DNA of 64,000 bases from Saprospiraceae bacterium. Its GTDB lineage: Bacteria > Bacteroidota > Bacteroidia > Chitinophagales > Saprospiraceae. Position numbers and translations under genes: made by a program. Positions 48,444 to 57,064 of this stretch are shown piece after piece (the first letter of the stretch is position 1; each line of letters starts with the position of its first letter). Where the stretch lies: positions 103,025-167,024 of the forward strand of contig JAHDFP010000006.1 in the NCBI GenBank assembly GCA_020628095.1, written 5' to 3'. Under the pieces are notes generated by a model. It searched no databases and had not been told where the DNA came from. It saw only the letters and a list, made by a program, of their open reading frames with translations.

Positions 48444-49715
48444 ATGGTGTTAAAGTCAGGAAAATATTACATGCAAGATGTAACAGAGCAGTCTGTGCCC
48501 TATAACGAAATAGGAGATATTCAGGAAGAGTACTTCATCAAGTTGTGGGTTTATATCACGTTATTCGTCAATCTGTTCTTTCTTATATTAAATCTTTTCA
48601 GGAGGGAATTCCCTCTTAGTCTTAACGTCGTATCTCTATCTATTTCCGTTTTTGGTTATTTTCTATATCACTCCAGATATAGCAGCAAGACCAATCTCCT
48701 GTTGTTTTCCTTTTATACATTGCAGATTACATACTATAGCACGGTCTGTGACTATGGCACAGGAATGATTACCTACTTTTTTGTTCTTTTCGCTCTGAGC
48801 GTTCTACTATTTCAGAAAAATAAGGTCAGGCTCCTTATGGCCTCTGTGTCTATCGTGTGTCTATTGTTGAGTATTTACATGAAAAGATATATACAAGACT
48901 TTGTAGAATATGATGAGCCATGGCGAATGTTTGTCCATTTTTCTATAAGTCTGATTGTGATTTTTACAGCTATATGGAAATATGCTCAGATTGCCGAGCA
49001 AGCCTCTAGTAAGAAAGATACCCTTATTAAAGAGGTGAATAGAAAAAATGTAGAGTTAGAAAGATTTGCTTACATCACTTCTCATGATCTTAAGCAACCT
49101 GTGCGTAATATAACCAGCTTCGCAGGACTACTAGAAAGGAATCTCATGAATGCAGGGGATAACGTAAAGAGCTTAGAATACACTAAGTTCATCAAGTCAT
49201 CATCTGAAAGTCTAGAGCAGTTAATTAACGATATACTAAAATTATCCAAACTTGGTACTGAAGAATTCGTTAGTGAAGAAGTTGATCTAAATGCGACGAT
49301 ACAGCGAATACTAAAGTCTATGGAGTTCTATATAAAATCTCGAAATGGAGAGGTGACTATAGATAAGCTGCCTGTATTAAAGTCTAGCAATATATATCTG
49401 ACCTTACTTTTTCAAAACCTCATCGAAAACAGCTTAAAGTATAATAAGAGTGCTAACCCAAGTGTGGAATTAAGATATAATGAGGGGACTCAATACCATA
49501 TCATATCTGTAATAGATAATGGATTGGGTATCAGCGAGGAATATTTTGATATTATATTTCAGCCTTTTAAGAGGCTTCATAGCAATAAGACATATCAAGG
49601 AAGTGGGCTAGGTCTTTCTATCTGCAAAAAAATAGTGGATATGCTAGGAGGAAATATTTCTTTAAAATCCCAAGTGGGCCAAGGATCAGAGTTCGTAATA
49701 GAGCTGCCTAAATGA
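48444..49715 (+). CDS. Sensor histidine kinase
   Basis: A 423-aa kinase: six membrane segments in the first ~190 residues (LWVYITLFVNLFFLILNLF, LLLFSFYTLQITYYS and others), then a HisKA dimerisation helix with the phospho-His214 (ITSHDLKQPVRNITSF) and a HATPase domain (N box NLIENSLKYNKSA, G1 VIDNGLGI, G2 GSGLGLSICKKIVDMLGG). No response regulator gene lies nearby, so it is an orphan by position. An in-frame ATG at 48468 could also be the start. Confidence 0.92.
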   Translation: MVLKSGKYYMQDVTEQSVPYNEIGDIQEEYFIKLWVYITLFVNLFFLILNLFRREFPLSLNVVSLSISVFGYFLYHSRYSSKTNLLLFSFYTLQITYYSTVCDYGTGMITYFFVLFALSVLLFQKNKVRLLMASVSIVCLLLSIYMKRYIQDFVEYDEPWRMFVHFSISLIVIFTAIWKYAQIAEQASSKKDTLIKEVNRKNVELERFAYITSHDLKQPVRNITSFAGLLERNLMNAGDNVKSLEYTKFIKSSSESLEQLINDILKLSKLGTEEFVSEEVDLNATIQRILKSMEFYIKSRNGEVTIDKLPVLKSSNIYLTLLFQNLIENSLKYNKSANPSVELRYNEGTQYHIISVIDNGLGISEEYFDIIFQPFKRLHSNKTYQGSGLGLSICKKIVDMLGGNISLKSQVGQGSEFVIELPK

Positions 49716-49720
49716 TTTGA

Positions 49721-50044
49721 CTATTTTTCGTCTATCGCCATCTCCAGACTTACCCCTGCTTTTTCGAGTTCCTTTTCTATCTCCATCCTAGATACAGATT
49801 TTAGTTCGCCATTCTCATCAAAGTCACTATCATTAAGTATAATATTCTGGGCCTGTACCCTGGTCATCTTTACTAGATAATAGTAATCTGTTGATTCGAA
49901 GGGCAGGGCACTGATCAACTGCTTTTTTGCATTCTTAAATGTGATGAGACTTTTTTCGTACCCATAAGGGTATTTCAATTTGATCTGTAGGATTATATTT
50001 TTATCCAACTTTTCATAGTCTTTGATAATCCGTGGTTTTCCCAT
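49721..50044 (-). CDS. Conserved hypothetical protein
   Basis: A 107-aa acidic/basic soluble protein (IKLKYPYGYEKSLITF, YYYLVKMTRVQAQNIILND, DFDENGELK). It resembles a small conserved protein I know from many Bacteroidota genomes, without an assigned function. It stands alone, 5 nt from the histidine kinase end and facing it. No domain beyond this was recognised. Confidence 0.65.
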   Translation of the reverse strand: MGKPRIIKDYEKLDKNIILQIKLKYPYGYEKSLITFKNAKKQLISALPFESTDYYYLVKMTRVQAQNIILNDSDFDENGELKSVSRMEIEKELEKAGVSLEMAIDEK

Positions 50045-50255
50045 TTTGTGTAGTTCTAATTTTTAAGTCTTATAAAATTACACGCTATATTATATAATTA
50101 ATTTGAGTAATATGTAATTGAGTAATATTTTTTTTCAAGTACTTGATTTTATAAAATTTGAAAATCTCAAATCATATATCGAAAGAGTAAAATTTAACAA
50201 TCTTCTAAAGGATAATAAGGATCAATTTTTCTAAAATTGGTAGAAAGTATTTTAT

Positions 50256-50912
50256 ATGTTTCGATTATTGCTGGCAAATTTGATTTTGTTATGTGCCGTA
50301 GCTGGAATAGCACAATCTCACGAGGGACAGAAAGTTAAGATAACAACGATGTTCGGTGATATTGTAGTCATCTTATATGATGATACACCTATACACCGAG
50401 ACAATTTTATAAAGAATGTGAAAAATGGCTGGCTGGATAAATCACTCTTCCATAGAGTGATAGAGGGATTTATGATACAAGGCGGAGACCCTAATTCTAT
50501 AGATGCCCCTGAGACACAGGTATTAGGCTCTGATAGATGCGTAACCTTACAACCAGAAGTTAAACGACTGCGGTTTCATAAGAAAGGCGCTCTGGCTGCA
50601 GCGAGATTGCCTGATAGTGCTAATCCTCAGAAGTACTCTAGCGGATGCCAGTTTTATATAGTCCAAGGAAGAAAATACACCGATACAGAGCTGGATAATA
50701 TGGAAACAGAATACTATAAATTTCCTGACGCCAATAGAGCTTATTACAAGGTGCGCGGTGGTGTTCCATTCTTAGATATGGATTATACAGTATTCGGTGA
50801 GGTTATAGAGGGTATGGAAATTGTCGACCTGATCGCTGCCATGCCGACTGGTAAACACGTAAAAGATCGCCCCAATACTGATATCAAAGCCAACTTTAGT
50901 CTTATTCCCTAA
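50256..50912 (+). CDS. Secreted cyclophilin-type peptidyl-prolyl isomerase
   Basis: A 218-aa exported protein: signal peptide (LLLANLILLCAVAGIAQS), then a cyclophilin fold with DDTPIHRDNFIKNVKNGWLDKSLFHRVIEGFMIQGGDP, KGALAAAR, SSGCQFYIVQ and DYTVFGEVIEGMEIVDLIA. It assists proline-limited protein folding in the periplasm. 211 nt of AT-rich sequence precede it, with TTGAGTAATAT occurring twice (about 50102 and 50117) and a 7-bp dyad before the start; no other gene is seen there. Confidence 0.92.
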   Translation: MFRLLLANLILLCAVAGIAQSHEGQKVKITTMFGDIVVILYDDTPIHRDNFIKNVKNGWLDKSLFHRVIEGFMIQGGDPNSIDAPETQVLGSDRCVTLQPEVKRLRFHKKGALAAARLPDSANPQKYSSGCQFYIVQGRKYTDTELDNMETEYYKFPDANRAYYKVRGGVPFLDMDYTVFGEVIEGMEIVDLIAAMPTGKHVKDRPNTDIKANFSLIP

Positions 50913-50929
50913 TTGTTAGTCGAGGACAA

Positions 50930-51003
50930 GGTACTATTCATCTAAAGGAACTATGTATAGATAGATAATGTGTATATCAAAGAACTATGTATTGCATAGT
51001 ACC
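50930..51003 (+). promoter_or_regulatory. Repeat cluster upstream of padR, probable operator
   Basis: GAACTATGTAT occurs twice as a direct repeat (50948-50958 and 50982-50992). The second copy is part of a dyad ACTATG-TATTG-CATAGT (50984-51000), and GGTACTAT (50930-50937) has its exact complement ATAGTACC (50996-51003). PadR regulators bind dyads containing ATGT/ACAT-like half-sites near their own promoter, so self-regulation is likely. The exact bound bases are inference. Confidence 0.55.
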
Positions 51004-51059
51004 TGTTATATAATTATATTTGTATAGGGAAAAATTAAATTATTGTAAGATGAATATCT

Positions 51060-51398
51060 ATGAAATTAGAAAACACCAAAGCACAAATGCGTAAAGGATT
51101 ACTAGAGCTCTGTGTACTATCCATTATATCAGAAGAAGAAATGTATCCTTCTGATATAATATCACAGCTCAAAAAATGGAAAATGATCGTGGTGGAAGGA
51201 ACTTTGTATCCTCTCCTTAATAGACTGAAAAATGAAGAATTACTCAGTTACAACTGGAAAGAATCAAACTCTGGCCCTCCTCGTAAGTATTATCTTATCA
51301 CAGATAAGGGGCTTTCTTTTTTATCGGAGTTACAGGAAACCTGGAAAGAACTAAGCCATGCTGTCAATTTATCAATCAAAAAAACAAAGCAAAAATGA
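51060..51398 (+). CDS. PadR-family transcriptional regulator
   Basis: A 112-aa winged-helix protein of the PadR family: QMRKGLLELCVLSIISEEEMYPSDIISQLK, VVEGTLYPLLNRLKNEELL and SGPPRKYYLITDKGLSFL. It is a short PadR (subfamily 2-like) with one C-terminal helix. The stop overlaps the ATG of the PspC gene (ATGA), a pairing found widely in Bacteroidota, where the regulator likely responds to envelope or drug stress. Confidence 0.92.
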   Translation: MKLENTKAQMRKGLLELCVLSIISEEEMYPSDIISQLKKWKMIVVEGTLYPLLNRLKNEELLSYNWKESNSGPPRKYYLITDKGLSFLSELQETWKELSHAVNLSIKKTKQK

Positions 51399-52045
51399 AT
51401 AAAGTCGTAAACGTGAATATCTCAGGCAAAGCCTTCACCATAGATGAGGATGCCTACGACGAACTCAATAGGTACCTGAAGAGATTGCAAAAGCATTTTT
51501 CTCACTCGCTAGGTGCGGATGAGATTATGTATGACATAGAGAACAGAATAGGAGAACTGCTAACAGAAACATCCGATAAAGGAATTATTATATCTAAGGG
51601 TAAAATAGAAGAGGTGATGGCAGTCATGGGTACTCCTAAGGATTTTGAAGAATCAGATACGTCGACTCACCATACTACTCATAGGAGGAAAGAGAATAAA
51701 GTGGATTCCCAAAACACCTCAAAGTCTTCGCGTCGATTATTCAGAGATCCAGATGATAAAGTCTTGGGTGGAGTCGCTTCCGGATTGGCCGCCTATTTTG
51801 GTACGCGACCAATTCTTATAAGGATATTGTTCTTATTGATGTTTTTTGGATTTGGAACAGGATTGCTTTTGTATCTACTCTTATGGGCATTCATACCTAT
51901 AGCTATTACGCGTAGTGATTTTTTATCTATGCAAGGTGAGGACATTAACATCAAGAATATATCTAAGATGGTGGAAGATGGCTTCAAAGAAATCAAAGGC
52001 ACAATAGAAGACCTAGGTAAGGACATCAAAGAAAAAGTGATGTAG
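51395..52045 (+). CDS. PspC-domain envelope-stress protein
   Basis: A 216-aa protein with an N-terminal cytoplasmic region (VNVNISGKAFTIDEDAYDELNRYLK, DIENRIGELL, about 1-90), the PspC domain (about 105-165: LFRDPDDKVLGGVASGLAAYFG, a membrane span ILFLLMFFGFGTGLLLYLLLW), then an amphipathic helical tail (VEDGFKEIKGTIEDLGKDI). PspC in enterobacteria senses membrane damage. Its own operator-like repeats upstream of padR suggest joint control. Confidence 0.88.
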   Translation: MNKVVNVNISGKAFTIDEDAYDELNRYLKRLQKHFSHSLGADEIMYDIENRIGELLTETSDKGIIISKGKIEEVMAVMGTPKDFEESDTSTHHTTHRRKENKVDSQNTSKSSRRLFRDPDDKVLGGVASGLAAYFGTRPILIRILFLLMFFGFGTGLLLYLLLWAFIPIAITRSDFLSMQGEDINIKNISKMVEDGFKEIKGTIEDLGKDIKEKVM

Positions 52046-52062
52046 ACGAATAATTTAGTACG

Positions 52063-52098
52063 CTGAGTATCCCTACACAATAGTGTGGGGATACTCAG
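52063..52098. terminator. 16-bp hairpin between convergent genes
   Basis: CTGAGTATCCCTACAC (52063-52078) pairs with GTGTGGGGATACTCAG (52083-52098), one T-G wobble, around the loop AATA. It lies between the ends of pspC and the T9SS gene on the other strand, so it can serve both. There is no T-run on either side, unlike the acpP and lipoprotein terminators, so it may act as an mRNA-end stabiliser rather than a classic terminator. Confidence 0.6.
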
Positions 52099-52127
52099 AC
52101 ATATACAGATGAAAAAGAAAGTATGTT

Positions 52128-53621
52128 TTAGTCCACCTTCACAACTTGCGATGTATATATCAACCTCTCATCATTGTCTATAGGCAAAAACTCCAGGCTG
52201 TAAGCACCAGTAGGAAGATGTGACAAGTCCAGCGGCACGCGATCCTCATACCTGTCATGCACACCCTGCCATACAACCCGCCCTTGCATATCAAAAGCCA
52301 CCATCTGCCCTCTCTTCCCCTCAGGCAACTCGACAGTCACATGATCTATAAACGGATTAGGATATACGCTCAGATCTTTCCTATAATAGACCAAGTCACC
52401 GAACACCGAGGTAATGCCAGGATCACACTTCTCCTCATCATCTACGCGGAATCTAGGAAAGTTAGGCATTGTTCCTGAGGCTGATACAAAAGGTAGTCTG
52501 ATGCCTTGCTGTACAAAGTCACAGGCTTTTCCTTTTTCGTTGGGTTTATTGATGACATGGTAGGTGTTAGTGCTACTGGTACTGCACATATATATTTTGC
52601 AGTCGGGAGCTAATGCCATAAGATAGAAAGTAGTATTAAAAGGATCACGTATACCATTCCATCTATCGATAAGAATCCTTCCATCTTCAAGATTATCTTC
52701 CCAGGTGTCAATTTGCCATAATTCATCATTTAGTGCGACATACAAAAAACGACTATCAGCTGACCATTCGATAGCGGTGAATATTTGAGGGTAACTATCT
52801 TTAATGCTAAATTCTTTAAGATTTTTTAACTGCCCTGATATTCGATCAAAGTCAAAAAGTAAAAGATCTTCAAATATGTTGAAAAACGCATATTTCAGAC
52901 CATCTGGTGAAAATCTAGCCGTTCCTGCTGCAGAAGAATTCCAATGAAATATAGGACCAATCTCTTGATCTTGCATTCTTTTTACACCCTCAGAATCCAA
53001 AATAAATCTCATATATAAATTGGTATCTTTTACAGGCTGAATTATCCACCAATCAGTTCCATTTTTATGTTTGCAAGCTGATAAGTAACTTGATAAAATT
53101 TGAGTGCTATCAATGATGTTTACATTTTTATCAGTAACAGCTCCCAATCCGTTATTCATATTAATATCCACATATGTAAACTTCAAATTATCTATAAAAG
53201 CAGTTCGATCTATTTGAATTGTCTTGTGAAAAATATAATAGCCTTTCTGATTACCAGGATCAGGAAGTATCATAATATTATCCGTACCAGGATGAAAGTC
53301 ACAATCCTCCATATTTATATTATCACCATTTGGCATTATCTGATGTGTAGCATCAATAACTTGACAACCATTTGTATAGAACAGTAGATTGCCCTCGCTA
53401 TCACATATCGAAGCATTATTGCCAGTAAACTCTATTGGTAACTTATCAGGTAAGGCTTCAATATAATTAGTACCATTTTTATTAAAATTAAAACTATAAG
53501 CTTCATTGCCTGTCTCGGAGGTACTATTATTACTCCAAAGCCACACATAATCTTGTTTATTTTGTGCCAATATATTGAGACACAGAAAAAGACTTAAGGC
53601 AATGCAAAAAATAAATCGCAC
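52128..53621 (-). CDS. Secreted propeller-type protein with T9SS sorting domain
   Basis: A 497-aa exported protein: GTG start at 53621, signal peptide (FIFCIALSLFLCLNILAQ), a central beta-rich part with propeller-like motifs (LLFYTNGCQVID, NIMILPDPGNQKGYYIFH, ARFSPDGLKYAFFN, IEWSADSRFLYVALND, LAPDCKIYMCS) and a type A T9SS C-terminal domain (SVYPNPFIDHVTVELPEG...LPTGAYSLEF). The substrate is unknown. Stop codons TAA TAA of a T9SS-like remnant lie directly before its start codon in the same frame. Confidence 0.85.
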   Translation of the reverse strand: MRFIFCIALSLFLCLNILAQNKQDYVWLWSNNSTSETGNEAYSFNFNKNGTNYIEALPDKLPIEFTGNNASICDSEGNLLFYTNGCQVIDATHQIMPNGDNINMEDCDFHPGTDNIMILPDPGNQKGYYIFHKTIQIDRTAFIDNLKFTYVDINMNNGLGAVTDKNVNIIDSTQILSSYLSACKHKNGTDWWIIQPVKDTNLYMRFILDSEGVKRMQDQEIGPIFHWNSSAAGTARFSPDGLKYAFFNIFEDLLLFDFDRISGQLKNLKEFSIKDSYPQIFTAIEWSADSRFLYVALNDELWQIDTWEDNLEDGRILIDRWNGIRDPFNTTFYLMALAPDCKIYMCSTSSTNTYHVINKPNEKGKACDFVQQGIRLPFVSASGTMPNFPRFRVDDEEKCDPGITSVFGDLVYYRKDLSVYPNPFIDHVTVELPEGKRGQMVAFDMQGRVVWQGVHDRYEDRVPLDLSHLPTGAYSLEFLPIDNDERLIYTSQVVKVD

Positions 53622-53624
53622 TTA

Positions 53625-53714
53625 TTACTTGATCATTTTCTTAATGAATACATTTTCTAAATCATCTATACATTTGATGTAGTACAAACCTGATAGGTAA
53701 GTTTCTACACTACC
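53625..53714 (-). pseudogene. Remnant of a T9SS C-terminal sorting domain
   Basis: In the 308-nt gap before the T9SS gene, the minus strand encodes 29 residues, GSVETYLSGLYYIKCIDD and then LENVFIKKMIK, before TAA TAA and the next gene's GTG. LSGLYxIK and the KxxxK end are the signature of the last part of a type A T9SS domain. An in-frame TAA lies just upstream (53715-53717), so this is a broken or deleted gene's tail, not a live gene. The remaining gap (53718-53929) shows no coding sequence I can support. Confidence 0.55.
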
Positions 53715-53911
53715 TTATGATTTGTGCCTATCGGTATTAAAAAATGACATTACGCAAAAAACTAATATTAAATACTCGCTGAATTAGGGCAATAATCTAT
53801 CCCGCACAATAGGTGGTTTAATTCAATTCGGATTCTACTGGACATCTGCAAACAATGCATTATTTTCTAATCTCATTATTATTCAGACATCTACTTTTAA
53901 TGTTTTCCATC

Positions 53912-53966
53912 AAAAGAAATAGCTCAGAACTACTCTTCAGGAGTGGTTTCCTGAGCGATTTCTTTT
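53912..53966 (-). terminator. Long hairpin overlapping the antiporter stop codon
   Basis: AAAAGAAAT-A-GCTCAG-AACTACTC (53912-53935) pairs with GAGTGGTT-TC-CTGAGC-G-ATTTCTTTT (53941-53966), about 23 paired bases broken by one mismatch and a 2-nt bulge, loop TTCAG. On the minus strand the stem lies at the gene end and closes with a T-rich tail (ATTTCTTTTGATGG). The stop codon TAG (53930-53932) is inside the left arm, so the last ten codons are part of the terminator. Confidence 0.6.
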
Positions 53967-55774
53967 CCCATATACACCAGCGTATCTCCATCCTCAGCGC
54001 TATTTTGGCTCATATCAGATAGTATGACTTTAAATCCATTAGTCTCTTTGCTTTTGATAAACAATGGAATGGATTTATCCTGTTTGTTAATTTCTGCAAG
54101 TAAGTCCTGAAGTTTTTCGGCGGATTGTATTTCTACCTCATTCATATTAGGATAGTCCCTTGCGACTTCAGATAAGTTGATATAATCATCTTGATTAGAG
54201 AATAAGGTATCGCTATTCTGATCAGGATTTTGCAGTTCGTTCATAGATGATAATCTATATGCTCCTTGTTCCCCAAAATCTTTGGAAAAATTATCAAGTG
54301 TGTACTCATTGACATCTGCACTGCCAGTCATCGCCATGATAATGCCGACATCATTTAGCTCTGTACTGTTTCTAAGGTCATCAGAGTAGATGTTCGTTTC
54401 GAAAGAGTCTAGACCTAGTTCCTGTGCTTTCTCGACATTCCCTGCATTGCTATCAACCAGGACGACACGCTGACCATTATCGTGAAGATATTTAGCGATG
54501 AGCCTGGAAGCTCTATGTGCACCGATCATTAAGATACCATTGCTTTTAGCCAGCAGGATACCGAGCATGCCAGCGACAAATCTAGCCGTTGTTGCATTCA
54601 AGATAACCGTACCTAGTACAATCATAAATACTAGTGGCGTGATATATTCTGCACCTTCTACGCCATCTACAACTAACTTACTTCCAAATAGTGAGGCAAT
54701 ACCAGCAGCAACTATACCTCTGGGTCCTACCCAACTTATAAATGCCTTCTCTTTTGTGGTCAGGCTTGATTTTCGTGTACTAAGAAAAACACCAATCGGT
54801 CTTATCAAAAAGACGACTAATAAAAATAAGACGCCTACTCTCCAGTCAAGAAGTAGTTGTAGATCTTCGATATTTATATTGGCGGCAAGTAGTATAAAGA
54901 GTACAGATATCAGTAGTATACTCAGAGATTCGCCGAAGTAGATAATTTCATTTTTATGTGGGAGATCAATATTGCCTGCCACCATACCAAATACAACGAT
55001 TGTCAGAAGTTGGGAATCATGCACAATATGATATGATCCTACAAAAACGGAGACAACAAAGGCCAAGGTAAACACAGTAAGTAAATAATGTGGGACAAGG
55101 TGTTTTTTGAGTAAAAACTTAAAGAGATAAGCGGCGCCTGCACCCAATGATATCCCTACGGCAGCTATGAGAAGAATTTGCTGCACGGGATTATTGGTCA
55201 TATTTACTTCTGGACTATGCATGACATGAATGAATTCGTATACAAGTACAGCGACAAGAGCTCCGATGGGGTCAATCAAAATTCCTTCCCATTTCAGGAT
55301 GGAAGAAATATTACGACGCACAGGTAGATTACGTAATATGGGTCCTATGACGGTCGGACCGGTAACTATAATAAGTCCAGAGAAAAGAAAAGAAATATCC
55401 CACGGCAATGCCATGATGTAATGCGCAACAACAGCAGCCCCTATAAAAGTGACAAGTGACCCTAATGTGATCAGATTAATGATGGAAGGACCGACACCCT
55501 CCAGTTCTTCACGCTTGAGACTCATCCCGCCTTCGAAGAGTATAATACCGATAGCCAGTTCCACAAAATGAAATAAGTGATCACCTGCAAATACACCACC
55601 TTTACCAGTCCATATTGGTTCAAGGAGTTTCATGCCGTCGGCCGTCCATATAGTCGATAACGGCCCTACGGCAAGACCGATGAGTATCAAAGGTAAAATG
55701 GCAGGTACTTTGATTCTCCATGCAACCCACTGTGCTAATATTCCTAAAACAATAATTCCTCCTAACTCTAACAT
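53930..55774 (-). CDS. CPA1-type Na+(K+)/H+ antiporter with TrkA-N domain
   Basis: A 614-aa protein: a Na_H_Exchanger domain with about 13 membrane spans (residues 1-400; motifs FVELAIGIILFEGGMSLKREEL, VTGPTVIGPILRNLPVRRN, WEGILIDPIGALVAVLVYEF, SWVGPRGIVAAGIASLFGSKL), then a TrkA-N-like Rossmann domain (about 408-520: ILMIGAHRASRLIAKYLHDNGQ) and a charged C-terminal tail. The potassium/sodium preference is not decided by sequence. The coding end doubles as a terminator hairpin. Confidence 0.9.
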   Translation of the reverse strand: MLELGGIIVLGILAQWVAWRIKVPAILPLILIGLAVGPLSTIWTADGMKLLEPIWTGKGGVFAGDHLFHFVELAIGIILFEGGMSLKREELEGVGPSIINLITLGSLVTFIGAAVVAHYIMALPWDISFLFSGLIIVTGPTVIGPILRNLPVRRNISSILKWEGILIDPIGALVAVLVYEFIHVMHSPEVNMTNNPVQQILLIAAVGISLGAGAAYLFKFLLKKHLVPHYLLTVFTLAFVVSVFVGSYHIVHDSQLLTIVVFGMVAGNIDLPHKNEIIYFGESLSILLISVLFILLAANINIEDLQLLLDWRVGVLFLLVVFLIRPIGVFLSTRKSSLTTKEKAFISWVGPRGIVAAGIASLFGSKLVVDGVEGAEYITPLVFMIVLGTVILNATTARFVAGMLGILLAKSNGILMIGAHRASRLIAKYLHDNGQRVVLVDSNAGNVEKAQELGLDSFETNIYSDDLRNSTELNDVGIIMAMTGSADVNEYTLDNFSKDFGEQGAYRLSSMNELQNPDQNSDTLFSNQDDYINLSEVARDYPNMNEVEIQSAEKLQDLLAEINKQDKSIPLFIKSKETNGFKVILSDMSQNSAEDGDTLVYMGKEIAQETTPEE

Positions 55775-55850
55775 GAATGATTATATTAATTACAGAGCAA
55801 AAATAGTAACTCCTAATATTCTTTGATTTAACTACAATCTTTTTTCCAGA

Positions 55851-57062
55851 TTAATGACTCTTAGCTTGGTTTTTTCCTATCGTAAAATATAAGATACCAA
55901 ACGCAATAATCAGTATGGCTGGTAGATACATTATCATACCCAAGGTGCCTTGTCCTGCCACTAAATCGGCTGCATTTTCTGCTATTCCACTATCCAGTGC
56001 CGCTTTCCTTTGACTATCTAATAAACCACCAATTTTGGGTAATGAAGCTCCCGTAATAAGCATACCTGCGCCTCCTATTACCGACATTCCAAGGGCACCA
56101 GTTTTAGGTATATATTCACTAACAAAACCTATCATAGTAGGCCAGAAGTACATAACACCACAAGAAAAAAGAATAGCTCCCAAGTAGACCATAGGACCTT
56201 CGGCCTTGGATAATAACAGGAGGGCTAGCGTGGCAATAATAGCAGAACCAAATAATACACCGACTGGATTAAACTTATGAATCACAGGCCCAGCGAAGTA
56301 TCGACCTACAGCCATCAATCCAGTAACGATGGCTAGTATGATCAAAGGAGGTGCTCCAGCCGCACCTAGTAATCTCTCTATGAATTGACCCGTACCTAAT
56401 TCTGTGGTAGCGGTTAGCCCCATGCACAATATCATAAACCAAAAAAGTGGAGAAGCCAACATACTTGTTACATTCTTGGATATATCGGATTCTATGTTTT
56501 CTGCTTTAGGAAACTTTTGACCTAATATCATAACGCCATAAATGATAGTCGGTACGATCATCACTGCAATTTGCATCTGCCAGCTCATATTATACTTTTC
56601 CATGACCTGAGCGATTAATGCACCTATAACTATTCCACCAGGAAACCAAACATGAAACTTGTTAAGCATTGTGGTCTGATCATCGTGGTATATATCTGCA
56701 ATTAATGGATTAGCAGCTGCCTCTACAGCCCCATTAGCCAGTCCTATAAAAAAAGTCGAGATTAAGAGGGGTATAAAACTACCGGCGGTTATCGTCAGAA
56801 TAAGACCTAAGACATGGCAACCAAAAGCAATCCACATAAGAGGCTTGGGACCGATTTTAGGATATAACAAGCCACCGATTATCATGGACACGGGGAATCC
56901 AAAAAATGCCATCGAATTCATTACTCCTAGCTGTGAGTCATTAAAACCAAAATCGGCGTTTAACTCATTCATTATACCTGCTCTTATGGCAAAAGTCATA
57001 GCTGTGACTATAAGAGCGACGCAGCTTGCATTAAAGAGTCTTGATTTATTAATTGTTTCCAT
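55851..57062 (-). CDS. MFS transporter, sugar-type
   Basis: A 403-aa protein with 12 predicted membrane helices, typical of the major facilitator superfamily (GFPVSMIIGGLLYPKIGPKPLMW, IGLANGAVEAAANPLIADIYH, FPGGIVIGALIAQVM). The ANPLI/NGxVEAxxNP pattern is like the FHS fucose/glucose-proton subfamily. It starts 2 nt after the stop of the DUF1080 protein gene, so it forms one operon with it and may import a product made outside the inner membrane. Confidence 0.85.
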   Translation of the reverse strand: METINKSRLFNASCVALIVTAMTFAIRAGIMNELNADFGFNDSQLGVMNSMAFFGFPVSMIIGGLLYPKIGPKPLMWIAFGCHVLGLILTITAGSFIPLLISTFFIGLANGAVEAAANPLIADIYHDDQTTMLNKFHVWFPGGIVIGALIAQVMEKYNMSWQMQIAVMIVPTIIYGVMILGQKFPKAENIESDISKNVTSMLASPLFWFMILCMGLTATTELGTGQFIERLLGAAGAPPLIILAIVTGLMAVGRYFAGPVIHKFNPVGVLFGSAIIATLALLLLSKAEGPMVYLGAILFSCGVMYFWPTMIGFVSEYIPKTGALGMSVIGGAGMLITGASLPKIGGLLDSQRKAALDSGIAENAADLVAGQGTLGMIMYLPAILIIAFGILYFTIGKNQAKSH

Positions 57063-57064
57063 TT

